NCBI GenBank assembly: GCA_001584585.1
Contig: LSYV01000031.1
Span: 521,682 to 579,414 of the forward strand
Direction: 5' to 3'
DNA length: 57,733 nucleotides
Source: Gonium pectorale
Lineage: Eukaryota > Chlorophyta > Chlorophyceae > Chlamydomonadales > Volvocaceae
The translations under genes were made by a program, and so were the position numbers. The notes beneath the pieces are model-generated. The model was not told the DNA's origin. It did not search any database and saw nothing but the letters and a program-made list of their open reading frames with translations. Every line of letters starts with the position of its first letter. Positions within the stretch are counted from its first letter, which is position 1. This document shows, piece by piece, positions 10,708-23,500 of the stretch.

Positions 10708-12631
10708 ATGGACCCTGAGGCTGCTAGCTCTAGTGCTATGTCTGGCAGGCGTTCGCTGCGCCGAGGCCTCGACGCAGCGCAGCCCGGCGCACCCTCACTT
10801 CATGCATCTTCCTCCTTCGGGCGAGCTCTTCTGGGGTGAGGGACCGCCCCCCTGTGTGCACAGACTCCTTTCTGCGTAGTCAATTGCGAAGCCGCTCAGT
10901 GGCGTACCGGGAGCGGTTTAGCTTCAACCCAACGCTTCCCTCCCCTCCTCCTTTGCCTCCTCCCTTAGGCTCTGCCTAGTACTGCTGGTGCTTGGCATCC
11001 TCCCCGCCACCTTCGTGGTGAGACACAGGTTTGGGCTGCAGTCCCTCCCTGCCGTGCCTGCTATTTATCGCTTCCCACAGCCCCACTTTTTCTGGAGCCC
11101 ACACGCCGCCCGGCCGCCCGCCCTGGCCCGCCCTCGCACCTCGGCCTCATGCCCCTGCACGCGTGGTGGTGCAGCTGTGGCTTTGCGTACTGCTGCTCGT
11201 CTTCACGTGTCTTCGCATCCGGGTACAAGCCCAACATCTGCAGCAGCTGCAGGAGGTGAGTCATCGCGTAGCTGATGGTGTGACCAGTCATGTAGCTGGT
11301 GACGCAGCTGGTCACGGATTGCGGTTGCAAACTTCCTCATGGTTGTAGCCTCTAGGTACCAGGAGTAAGTTGACTGGAGAGGACGTCCCTGCTCCGCAGC
11401 GACCGTGTATGCGTGCGGCCATGTACCATATCATGTATCTAGCACCAGTAACGTTGGTGCCGTTGGGCGCCCGAAGCATTGAACTCTAACCCCGCCCCAA
11501 TCATGGCGGGTTTGCTAAGAATGCAATCACCGTGCTCTCGGATTGCCTCAAACATGGTCGTATATACCTTGAACAGGGTGAGGAGCAACCCGCGGCAACG
11601 AGCACCCTAGGCCGGCCAGGCGGCCCAATCATCCGCTTCATCCCGGGCGGCGGCCTGCTGGTGCTCCGCACAGACCCGCACGCTGCGCTGGAGCACCTGG
11701 ACGCCCGCCTGCGCCAGTTTGATGAGGAGATGGGGCGCGGAGGTGGGTCGCTTGAGTAGAGCTGCGTCAGGGCAGGGACACGTCCAGATACGGTACCTGC
11801 GTACGGCCGGTACGGTCGCCGTGTCTTAACCCGTCGCTGGGGTCGCTGAATCACTGGTTTGCTGCTGCATGGATGGACGGGCAAGCACCGGTGTTGTCTG
11901 AATCTGTATGTGCCCGCCGGCTCCCCCACTACCGTTCGTACCCGCAAGTCTCTCAACGGGTGGTGCATTGGCCGCATCCATGGCGGTAATGCTCTCGGCC
12001 TTTACGGTCCATGCCATCGCAACCCCTGAATCTTCCGGGGACCTACTTCTGCGTTGCCTGACTCGTGTGACGTCGTGATCGGCGTACCCAATCCTTGCTC
12101 GCAGACTACGAGGCGTTTATGCGCATGGGGCAGCAAGGCCTGCATCCGGCAGCAGTTGGCGCCGGCGGCTTTGCTTCGTCGCGGCCGCCACCCGTCTCGG
12201 AGGCGGACCTAGCGGCGCTGCCGTGCTTCCCGTACAAGCCGCCCCGGAGAGCCGCGCAATCCGGGCCCGCCATCGCCGCTCCGCCAGGCAGTCCCGCTCC
12301 ATCAGAAGGGGCGCCGTCCGGACCAGCCGGCTCTGGCGACCGATCATCTCATGCACAAGGCGCCGGCGCCGACGGTTCCGCCTCCGGAGGCGCACCGCAG
12401 GACCGCGCGCTGGCCCTGGGCGAAGGCGGGAGGGGCGGCGCGGCCGAGGCTGATGCACGGGAAGGGGGCGGCCTGGTGTGTGCGGTCTGCATGGATCCGG
12501 TGGAGGAGGGTGTCGAGGTGCTTACCCTGCCCTGCCTCCACCAGTTCTGCGCCAGCTGCGTCAAGCCATGGCTGCGCCAGCAGGGCTTGAACGCCACGTG
12601 CCCCCTGTGCAAGACTCCTTGCTTTAGATAG
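10708..12631 (+). CDS. Membrane-anchored C3HC4 RING-finger protein, likely E3 ubiquitin ligase
   Basis: Five exons (10708-10835, 10969-11017, 11175-11255, 11520-11742, 12105-12631) have matching phases and encode 335 residues. Exons 2 and 3 encode a long hydrophobic region, GLCLVLLVLGILPATFV then LWLCVLLLVFTCLRIRV, forming one or two membrane helices near residues 40-80. A soluble region with GGPIIRFIPGGGLLVL follows, then a disordered Ala/Gly/Pro stretch. At the extreme C-terminus (about residues 285-332) is the RING: CAVC, then CLHQFCASC, then CPLC, so all eight zinc ligands are present in C3HC4 order. Such proteins usually recruit an E2 and ubiquitinate substrates at a membrane; substrate and compartment are unknown. 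The exon 3 and 4 acceptors have weak pyrimidine tracts and are the least certain parts. Confidence 0.75.
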
Positions 12632-14517
12632 CTGGCCGCCGCCGCTGCGCCGCCAAGAGCCAAGACCCGAGCCCTCGCTGGCCGACAGCGGCGTGGGAGT
12701 GTCCGTTGTACGGTGCTGAAAATGCACTGCATCATGTGCGCCATCATTTGTGTAGTTGATCCATATCACGAAGTGACTGGAGACTTACAGCGTCTTTTCG
12801 TTACTGGTTGGATCAACCATCCAACTTTCAGGCATTCCATTCAGATGGATGCCGCAGCGCTGCGATTGAGCATGGCCATGAGCCGACGGTTGGAGCATCT
12901 ACGTGTTATTCCTCTGGCGGGTCCACTGCCGCAGCCAGATTGCATGTGGGTGCTCTGGCGGGCGTGAGGCAAGAGCTGGAATGATTATCTGTGGGTCATT
13001 TTGCATGGTGGGCATGTCTCACCCATGATCAGCGTGGTCCAACAGGAGCATGGCGGGGAGGCGTGACTGAGAACGGCGTTCGCTAGAACCTTGCCAGTCA
13101 GGTATTTTTTGGGGGTTGCGGCAACAGTGGTGTGTGCTGTGCTGCTGCTGCGGAACCGGGTTCAGGCATGCGGAAAGGTAGTGCGCCGGGACGGCCTGAT
13201 CCTGTTGACCTCGGCAGCGTCCAGCGTTAGGTGTGAGAAGCAAGTGTGCGTTTAGGAGCTGTGGCGCTCGTTCGAATGACGAGGCCCACGTATCTAGACC
13301 CCGATAACGTTGCTGTGGACACTACCGTATGTCGCACAGCGGCGTTGCTTCAAGCGCACTGCTTCATCCCATGATGGGCATCGCGACGGGCCTGCGCGTG
13401 GGTGCTGTATGCCAGTATATCGTTTGCCCCGCCAGCACCGCATGTCATATCCCATTACAGGTAGGCCATGTGTAAGTCCGGTGCGATGCATACTGATGAA
13501 GGACGTTGTCGGGTGCGCCCTCTGAGGCTGCACGGCACTATCCCTCCAGCTCAGACCGCAGTGGCATTTTGGTACGCCGACGGTGTGTTGCGATTACTCA
13601 ATGTTCGCCACCCGTGGGACATGAAGGATATCACCGGCTACAAGTTGGGCCGATGCCAGCACCTGGACACCTGGGCCGGGGCAGCCGATAAATCACCAGC
13701 CAAACCGGCGTCTCAATTGTTCACGATCCGTCACGATACGCCACGTAGGTTGGGATGGGCGAAAGTCGTTGTTTTCAACATGCAATAACATGGGCGATGA
13801 CAACGGAACAGGACGTGATGCCGTATCGGGTTCCCTATATTGGGTCCCCATATGATGCCTGTGATCTGATGCAATTCAAACTCTTACCCTGTTTTCCTCT
13901 TGGCAGGGCCAGGCTCTTCCTGGGTCCCCATAGAGCCCTTACACAGGCCGCAGTACTCAACAGCGCATTTCCGTACAGTGCTCTTGTCCTGACTCACGTG
14001 CCCGAAGGCCCCGGAAATTCCGTGTGATGATGATTACGATGGCAAGTGGCACGTCGCAGAGGGTGTCCTACGAGTGCACCACCATGCGGCTCATTTCGCG
14101 GTTTAACCTTGCCTTTGACACCTCTCCCCGCACAAGCTGCTACTAAACTTACCATCAATTGTTTTGTTTGGGTGAAGCGTTGGTCGTCGAAACCGCCAAA
14201 AGTCCCCCGCACGGCGCGGCAGTTGGACCAACTGACATTGTACGGCATGTAGGAAGGCGTTGACTAGGGGCTTGACCCAAACGGGGGTTAACTCAGTAGG
14301 GACCGATGGAGGGGTGGTTTTCAGCCCTTCGGAAATGCCGCACTTACAGACCCCTACGGTTACGCTGGCAAGCGCAGCGCAGACCCCGTTCCTGGGCTGC
14401 GCTGCGCACGGACCTTCGGGTCCAATAGATATATGATGGGCTAAGCCAGGCGGTAGTTAGGTTGGAAACTGGACGTCCCCGATAAGGCAAAGCCGCAGCG
14501 CCCTAAACCCAGTATCG
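12632..14517. other. Intergenic region upstream of the MLO gene
   Basis: This 1.9-kb spacer between two plus-strand genes has AT-richer composition and no supported exon. It must contain the RING 3' UTR and the MLO promoter and 5' UTR. A 106-codon frame at 13468-13788 has no recognisable features and was not called. Confidence 0.45.
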
Positions 14518-17500
14518 ATGGCTGTGCAAATAGAGCTCTATGGCTGGGAAATCAGTGTGCTTTTCCTGCTGTTTACGTTTATCAGCTGCGCCTGGCAGGC
14601 GTTCATTGCCCTTGTCTCCTTCCTGAACGGCTTATATGGCGGTACCAAAACAATTTGGTTGACACGGCTGAGAGAGGAGGTGCTCGACGTCGGCGTCATT
14701 TCGCTAGTGCTGGTTTTCATACAGGTAGGGACGGATTCTACATGGGGCGTCAACAAGGAGGGCCATGCGTCGAGTTAGGCACCCGGGCGTTGCCTCAATC
14801 GCACGGCACTCGGTCGGGCCAGCCAGGCTGATTGCCGGTGCAAGGGCACAGGGGCCGTGCGCATTTGCGACGAACAGCAACGCCAGTGCCGCTGCCGCAT
14901 CTGGGCACGCGCCGGGACTGGACGTGCCCCCAAACCCTGCAGTCCTTCTCCTTGTCCTTGTTTCCATTCCGCCAGGTTACGCGCCTTGTGCAGGGCCAAC
15001 GCCCTCCCTCAAGCGCTCCGGCACGGGTCTCTTGGCTTGTCCAGCGACCCTCCCGCCGTGGGTGCCCCAATATGCTTTCCCCCTGCGTCACCCCCCCTCC
15101 CCCGGGCCCTCCTCTCCCGTTCCCCTGTCGCCATCCCCGCAGCCCTACATCAGCAAGATATGCGTTCCCAGCAGCAGCCCAGCCAGCGGCCCGGAGCCCC
15201 CTGCCCCACCGGCGTGGGGCCCGCCCCCGGAGCCAGCGGCTGCGGCCGGCAGCGGCAGCGGCGGGGCGCGTGCGTTGGCGGAGGCGACGGCCGGGGCGAT
15301 GCGGCGGGCGCTGGCGGGCGGAGGCGACGTGGCAGAATGCCCGCCGGGCAAGCGGCACCTCTTCCCTGCCAACTCCATCTCCACCGCGCACTACCTGCTC
15401 TTCTTTGTTGCCGTCATCCACATCCTCTACAGCGTCTTCACCTTCACATTCACGCTGCAGCGGGTGGGGCGGGGTCTTGGGACGGGCGTTCATTCGAATC
15501 GGGCCCGTTAACGTTTCGGAGAGCAGCGTCGTGCTTAGGAAGTGCTGAGGAACATGTGTCCGCCGTATGCGGGCTGTTGCGGACACGATACCGGGTGTAT
15601 GGCTGGGCGTTTGCCGGCTTCATGCATGGTGGGGTGGGGGTAGGGGGATGCGGAGCAAGGAGCTTGCGGGGGCGCCGCTCGACGGCCTGAAGGAGCGGGT
15701 GACCGAAGGCTGCAGATGAAGCAGATGAAATGCGGTTGTGTGGAGCCGTCCATGCCTCAGGCGGTTTAAGACATGACATACGTCCACTTCATGTGCGCCG
15801 CTCCCCCCCCCCAGCGGTTCCCACTACCCCCGAGCGGTTGCCTCCCGCTTATGCTCTCTTCCTCCCCTGCCCTGTCCCCGAACGCTTGGCGCCACCCGCC
15901 CCTCGTTGCCCTACCTTTACCCTACTTTAGTTTGCCAACTGGAGCCGTTGGGAGCGGCGTGCGCGGCTGGAGGCGCAGGACGGCGCGGAGGCGCTGGAGC
16001 CGGGGTGAGTGCCCTGAGGCCGGAGTGCAATGCCCCCCTGTGCGTCGCGGGACGGCCCCGAGGCTTGGGGGAAGGCAGGAGCGGATGCCCAGGGTCATGG
16101 AATGGCCGAATGGGATGGGTCGATCCCGGTGCCGCACACGGACACACGCCTGGCAAGCGGACGGGGTCGATGCGTCCGACACACGGACACATGCCTGGCA
16201 GCCAACGCGGCAGCGGTAAAGCGGTAAAGCTGAGCGGCGCTGGCTTCCCAAAGAGGACACAGCCAGCCAGAATGGGGGCCGCAGGGCGGCGCCCCGCAGC
16301 GCGAGTGGGTGGCGGTCCGGCTGTCCGGAGGCGCCGCTGGCTCAAACGTGCCGGCAATGGGCCCGACGTGGTCACCGTACCTGGCTGGCTGGCGAGGCGG
16401 CGGCGCACGAGTCGCGGCGCGCTGATGGCTGGTAGCGGCGGCGTGCATACGGAAGCCGCTGCCCCTAGCGGGGCTGACCATCCTGTTGCCGCAGTAGCAG
16501 CATGGACTAGATTACATGTTTATGGATTGGATTACAGATTACGGAATCGATTACAGATTACAGATTAGTTTACAGATTACAGGCTCCCCAGATGGATGCT
16601 GAGCCGGGGGAGCCGGGGGACCCAGTTTCGGCACCCCGCGGGGCCTATGAAGAATTGAAGATGGAGGCGACGCTGGGGGGGCAGGGCCGCGCGAGACGGG
16701 TTGCAGACGCACGCCCTGGGCTGTGGCTTCTGCTGCCGACGCGCCACGCCGCCTGACATGGGCCTCTCACTTTCGTATTGGAGCTCATCCCGGGTGTCTC
16801 GCCTTCCTTCAGGAGGGCCCACCCAGCCACTGTGCACAATTTTGAAGCCCTCACCCTCTCTGATACACACACACCCCTATGCGTCGTTTCATTTCAACAC
16901 ACCCCTCCCTTCTTTTCTCAGGCAAAGGAGCGCACGCTTCCGCGCCGGCGTCTCCAGCTGCGTGCACTATCTGCGCCTCCGCTGGCCGCGCTGGGCCCGC
17001 TGCCCCGCGCCGCTGGCCCGGCTGCTGCGCGGCGTGCTGGGCGGCGTCGACCGGGAGCGCTACCTGGCGCTGCGCGGCCTCTTCCAGCTGCGCGCGCGGG
17101 CGCACGGCGTGAAGCGCTTTGCGGACGGGCTCCACTTCACCAACGTGTGCGAGAACGCGATGGAGATTGACGTCGCGAGCGTCGTGGCGCACGGCTGGCT
17201 GCAGGCGAGCAGGCACAGGCGGGCGGGGGCGGCGGGCGGGGGCAGCCCGGCGCGGGGAGGGTGGGTATCAGGTGGATGTCAGGGTTGCTCACCGGGCCCG
17301 CGAGCCCGGTGTGGTGCGGTGCGTCGTGTTTGGTTGGAACGTGGGCGAAGAGCGCCGAGAGGATCCCTGCCTGGGGGGTTACGGTAAGGGGCAGGAGCGT
17401 GGGGGGGGATGTTGGGTGGCTGGCCGCGCTGCGCGCATTGCTGCGTTGTGTGGGCACATCGGGTTTTGCATTTTGATCGCATAAGGCTCGGCTTTGTGTT

Positions 17501-20500
17501 GTTGGAGTCCAAGGTTTGTGGGCGTGCAACGGGCGGTAGTTGCCGGCACGCCGGAGCCAGGCGCCCCGCGCAATACCGCCGCCTTGCCCGTCGGGCTGCA
17601 TCATGCCGCACACGCGCGAGGCCCAGCCAACCATGGCCCTGCGCCCCAATCCCTGCGCCCCAAGTCCCCCAAACCTTGCCCCGCCCCGCCCCGCCCCGCC
17701 CCCAGGCCCTCATCGTTGCAGTGTTCACCCTCTACACTGTGCAAGCGTACCAGATCCTATGGATCGGCCTCCTGTCCATCATACTGCAAGTGGCCGTGGT
17801 GGTCAAGATGCAGGTACAGTTGGTGGCCGCGGCGGGGCGACGGGGGACACGGGGCCCCAATTCCGAGAATGCCTTCCAACCCTCTGCCCCCCGCTGGGAG
17901 CCCTCCCCTCCTGGCGGCAGCGTCCAGTGCGTGCCTCATGGGAGTTCCATTCGGATTCGAATCGCGCTCCCGCTCGCCCACCCTGCGCACGGATCCCTCC
18001 TTCAGCATGCGAGTCGGTGTCGGCGACGTGACCCGTTTCCCTTCTTCACCACCCCCCTTTATCTACCGGCACCGTACGTCGCCAGAGCGTCCTCAACCAC
18101 CCCCTCCCCAGAATTGCCCTAGTTGTGCGTACGGCAACCAGAGCTCGCTTGCGGCCCCTTTTCGCCTCCTGGCCCAGTTGGTGGTGCGGCGGGTGGTGCG
18201 GCTGGTTCGAGTGGAGGGCAGCCGGACGGCGCCGGTCTACCGGATCGACACGGCTTCGGAGGACTACCAGCAGATGGGGGCCGCGTCGTCGTCGTCGGAT
18301 GAGGGTAGGGCATGGCAGCCGTGGGGGCGGAGGCGGAGGCGTAGCACGAGGGGGTCGGGGGGCGAGGAACGGGTATGGAGGCCGTGCACGGCCCCGGGTG
18401 GGAGGGCTTGTGGTGCCGTATTCGCAGCCACAGGGAACCCGCCAAAGGTCGGCCGCTTTAGGTTTTAGGGTTTTAGGACCCCGCCAAAGCTCGGCAACCT
18501 GGGGTCCAATCGCGCCCCCCCCCCCGTATCCCCGCCCTCTCTACTTCCCGCAGCCGAGCCGCCCTCACCCGCTCGCACCAGTGCATTCTCAGACCGGGAG
18601 GGCGGGCTCAAAGAGCCGCCGCCCGGCTGGGGGACAGGGCCGGTCACGGAGACCGGACCCGGCACCTGGGGACGGAACAGCCCCGCGGTGCCGCTGACCC
18701 ATGGGTCTGGGCCCGCCAACGGGCACCTGCCCCATGCCAATACCTGGAGCCACAACGCCTACTCGAACCCCCGCCTCAGCCAGCAGCACTCCCAGCAGCC
18801 CAACCGGCTGTTGCAGCACCACTTCTCCGCGAACGGACGTGCTGGTGGTGGCGGGGTGGGAGCGCTAGGCATCGCCCCGAGCGGGCGCCACTCCTTGCTG
18901 CGCAACTACCCTGAAGCGGGGCCGCTGGCGGAGGCGTGTCTGGGCCCCAGCGACTCGGACACGGACGCCGCCGCCGCCAGGGCGCCGGCGCCGGGGCCGC
19001 CCGGGCTGCCCTGGCCGTGGCCGCTGACGGAGGCGACGCTGGCGGCGTCGGAGCGCTGGTGGGCCGAGTGCGCGGCGGCCGCGGCGGCGGCGTCGNNNNN
19101 NNNNNNNNNNNNNNNNNNNNNNNNNNNNNNNNNNNNNNNNNNNNNNNNNNNNNNNNNNNNNNNNNNNNNNNNNNNNNNNNNNNNNNNNNNNNNNNNNNNN
19201 NNNNNNNNNNNNNNNNNNNNNNNNNNNNNNNNNNNNNNNNNNNNNNNNNNNNNNNNNNNNNNNNNNNNNNNNNNNNNNNNNNNNNNNNNNNNNNNNNNNN
19301 NNNNNNNNNNNNNNNNNNNNNNNNNNNNNNNNNNNNNNNNNNNNNNNNNNNNNNNNNNNNNNNNNNNNNNNNNNNNNNNNNNNNNNNNNNNNNNNNNNNN
19401 NNNNNNNNNNNNNNNNNNNNNNNNNNNNNNNNNNNNNNNNNNNNNNNNNNNNNNNNNNNNNNNNNNNNNNNNNNNNNNNNNNNNNNNNNNNNNNNNNNNN
19501 NNNNNNNNNNNNNNNNNNNNNNNNNNNNNNNNNNNNNNNNNNNNNNNNNNNNNNNNNNNNNNNNNNNNNNNNNNNNNNNNNNNNNNNNNNNNNNNNNNNN
19601 NNNNNNNNNNNNNNNNNNNNNNNNNNNNNNNNNNNNNNNNNNNNNNNNNNNNNNNNNNNNNNNNNNNNNNNNNNNNNNNNNNNNNNNNNNNNNNNNNNNN
19701 NNNNNNNNNNNNGTTGCTCAGCGCTTGAGCTGGGATGGGGCCCTGGGCCTGTAGCGGAGGCACGCGACTATGGCTACGGTGCCACGGACGCCCGGAGAGG
19801 CGGCGGCCGCGGGGCAAGCGTCGACGGCGGCGAGGCCGGGAGCGCTGCAGGTGGTGCCAGGAGTGGCGCCAGCGGCGCCAGCCGGACCCGGCCGAACCGC
19901 TTCGCAGACAATGGCCAAGGCGCCCCTGCCGGCCTGGGACCCGTGGGTCTGCACCGGGGGCAACAACGGCACGCGCGGGTTTCGGGCGTGGCAACGAGTG
20001 GCGGCGAGGCGGGCGGCGCCGGCGGCGCCGGCAGGGCGCGGCCCAGCCTGGCGGCCTTTTCGGGGCTCACGGCCCGGCCGGCGTCGGGGCCCGCCAATCG
20101 CGTCAGCCCGAGCTCGCCGCTGACGAGGAGGCAGGGCGAGCCAGGCGGCGCCGGGTAGGGGCCGCTGTCGTACGTGCGTTGTACGGCGTGTGCAGCTTGT
20201 GCGGTCGTGGGGGCGGGGCGATCGCCTGCCACGCCACCGTGACTACTTGTGGCCGGTAGTGCGGACGGTATTACAGCGCATGGCATGGGCGGGCGGGTGG
20301 CTGGGTGTGCGCGCTTGTGCGTGCCACGCGACGGGTTGTGGCGGGGTGAGTTTGTCTGAGTGTGTGTGTACGATAGGCGCCCTGCCCTGCGCGGCTCCTC
20401 GCCCCTTCGCCGCGTGAAAGCCGCCCGCCCGCTGGCCCCCCTGCAGAGCCCCGCAGCAGCGGGCCCCGCTGCCGGAGGCCTTCGCCTCGGGCCACCACAA

Positions 20501-23500
20501 CCCGCTGTACGACCTGGAGCACCTGGATGCTGGTATGCCCGAGCTACACGACATGCCGTCCTACCCGCTACCCCCAGCCCTGGCGCTGCCTGACGGCGAG
20601 CAGTGCGCCGCCATCGACGGCGACGGCCCCGCGTCCATCGCCGCAGCGGCGGCAGCGGCGGCGGCAGCGGCCGCCGCCGGCGGCGCAGACGTGCTGGGGC
20701 CGCCGCCGGTGGTGGGCTCCACGTTACGGGGGCTGCGGGGCAGCGCCGGCAGCGGCAGTATGGCGGACGTCAGCGCCAACAGCGCCAGCACCGTCGGCGC
20801 GTCGATGCTTGACGGTGGCGGCGGCGCCGCCGGGCGGGCGGAATCCCGCACAGAGCGTCGCCGTATGTCGTCGCACAAGTACGCGAACCCGCTCTTCCGG
20901 GAGGGCAGCATGGTGAGCATGTCGTTCACCATCGCCGCCCGGAAGGCGGCGGCCGCCGCCGCCGTGGCGGCGGCGGGGGCGCGCACGACGGCGCCCCTGG
21001 GCGACGACGGCCTGGCGCAGCTGCCGGTGGCGCCGCCGCCGCCGCCCATCCCACCGCTGCGGTCGACCCCAGCATTGGGGTGGCGGGCGCCGCCGGCGTC
21101 GAGGACGTCCCTCTCCGGCGCAGGACCTGACGCCGCCGGCGGTGGCGGGGGCAACGGTGGCGGCGTGGCGGGCGGCGCCCGGGCGATTCTCCAAAAGGTT
21201 GGATCCATCAAACGCTCCTCCCGCCGGCTGGTGCGCAACAGCACTTGGGCACCCAACCGGGGAGACCCAGATGAGGAGGATGGAGCGACGGCGACGGCGA
21301 CGGCGAGGGCCTCCGGCCGTCGCAGCGCCGGCGGCTTGGTGCCGAGCTCGCCGCCCAGGGTGCCGGCAGGCGAGTTACCGTCGGCGCCAGCGGCCCGTGG
21401 GCTGCACAAGGCCCATTCGGTGAAGATGCGGCCGCCACAGTTGTCGCTCCTCGACATGCCCACGCTGCCGACCTCGGGCGGGCAAGACCATGTCCTGAAA
21501 GCCGGCGTCGCGCCAGTGTGGTCGCCCACGACGATGGCCTCCGCCGACGCCGCGGCGGCGGAGGCCGCCGCCGGGCTGATGGCGGCGGCGGCGCTGCAGG
21601 GGCCCGCCGTCGCGCGGCTGGCGGCGATGCGTGCGCTGGAGGTGCCCACTCACAGCAGCAGCGGGGCAGAGACGCCGGGCACCGGGCCGGCGTCGCCGGA
21701 CGTGGCGGCGTCGCATCGCACTAGCTCGGAGCCGCCGACGCTGAGGCTGGTCCCAGATGCCCGGTCGGCCGCGGCTGCCTTACCCTACCTAACCGCCGCG
21801 GTGCCCACCCTGTATCCGGGTCCCGGTGCGCCGTCGCGTGTCACGAGCGGTCGGGAAGGCCCTGGGGTCCCGTCCCGCGCCGCCAGCGGCCGGGAAGGCC
21901 CTGGGATCCCCCTGTCCCATGCTGCGAGCGGCAGGGAGGGGCCCGGCGCGCCCTCCCGGGTGACAAGCGGCAGGGAGGGAGGCAGGACTCTGCTGCAACA
22001 GGTCAGCGGCAAGGAGGGAGCCAGGACTCTGCTGCAGCAGGTCAGCGACAAGGAGGCCCGGGGGACGCTTTCCCAGCATGCCAGCGGCCGCGCCCTGCTG
22101 TCCCATCAGGGGAGCATGAGGGACCGTCCCAGCGGGGGGACCGCCCACCAGGTCAACAGCAGCCGTACTGCCTACCTCGCCGCCGTCGGCAGCGGCAGCA
22201 TCGACAACGGCAGCGCCGCCGGCAATGGCATCATCTCGCAGTTCAGCGACAGCGGCTACGGCGACGCTGCCGGGCCCGTCGTCGTCGGCGCCACCGCCCG
22301 GAACCCTCTCGCGAACCTGAGCCTCCACCGCCGCGACCCCATCGCCCCCGCCGTCCCGGCCTCCTTGCCACTTTCAGCGGGAGCGACGGCGCCGCCGTCG
22401 GGCCCCGAAGCGCGCATCTCCCCCCTCACGCTTGACGAAGTCGACATGCGGGAGGTCGACCGCAAGCTACGCGGGCTGTTCTGGTTCCGCCGGCCGCAGC
22501 TCCTCCTGTGGATAAGCCACCTCAACTTCCTCCAAAACTCCCTCAGCCTCACGCTCTGCATCTACTGCATCCTGACGTACGGCACCGGCGACAGCATCCT
22601 AACCGTCAACGACCGGTTGCTGTACGTTTGGCTTCCGCTGCTGGTGGCCAACCTCACCTTCATGGGCTACCTGGGCTGGGTGGCGGTGCCGCTGTACACG
22701 CTGGTCGCCACCGCCTGCAGCCGCAACCCGCGTGTGCTGCAGACCCACATCCGGCGGCACAAGAAGGCGGGGGAGGAGGAGGAGGAGGGCGGCATCACGG
22801 GGTGCGTTAGGCGCTGCAGGGCGCGGGCTCGTCGGGAGGCAGTGGCGCGACACGTGGGGGAGGGGAAAGGGCTGCCGCGGGAGGTCGTGGGAAGTTGTCC
22901 ACCCCTGGTTCCTGTCCTTGGTTCGTGTCCCGTTGGCCCGTCCTCGCGCGCCAGCCTCCGCTTTTCCGAGCCCACCGTGTCCGCTTGCGCCTCGGCCTGC
23001 GTTCCCTGACCTCCAGCCCGCCCCTCCCGCCGTCCGCGCAGCTTCACGCTGCGCAGCCTGACGCGCTGCTTCCGCCGCTCTCACCACCGCGCCACGCGCC
23101 AGCAGAAGCGCGCGGGCGGAGCCGGCGCCGGCGCCGGCGGAGGCGCCCCGGGCGCGGGCGGCGACGCGTCGGTGCCGGCTGCGCTGAACGCCATGTTTGT
23201 GAACCACCTGGCGCAGCACGCGGGCGTCATCCTGGCGGCCGACGCCATGCAGTACTCGGTCACAACGTGAGGGGCAAGGGGAGGGGGAAGGGGTTGTGGG
23301 GTGATCGGGTCGTGAAGAGGATGGGATTGAGCGCAGGACGACACCGACGACGTGTGGGTTCGTTAGGGGCTGCGGTATGCATGGTCTGTTGGGAGTTGAA
23401 GGGAAACGGGAATGAACGATGACGAGCTGGGCGCCAGCAGGTCTGTTGGGAGGGGTACGAGAAGAGCTAAAAGGGGCCGTTCCTCCCCCGCGGAATTGAG

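Noticed and set aside
13468..13788. 106-codon frame upstream of MLO
   Set aside because: No conserved motif, no splice partner and AT-rich surroundings; it is probably a chance frame.
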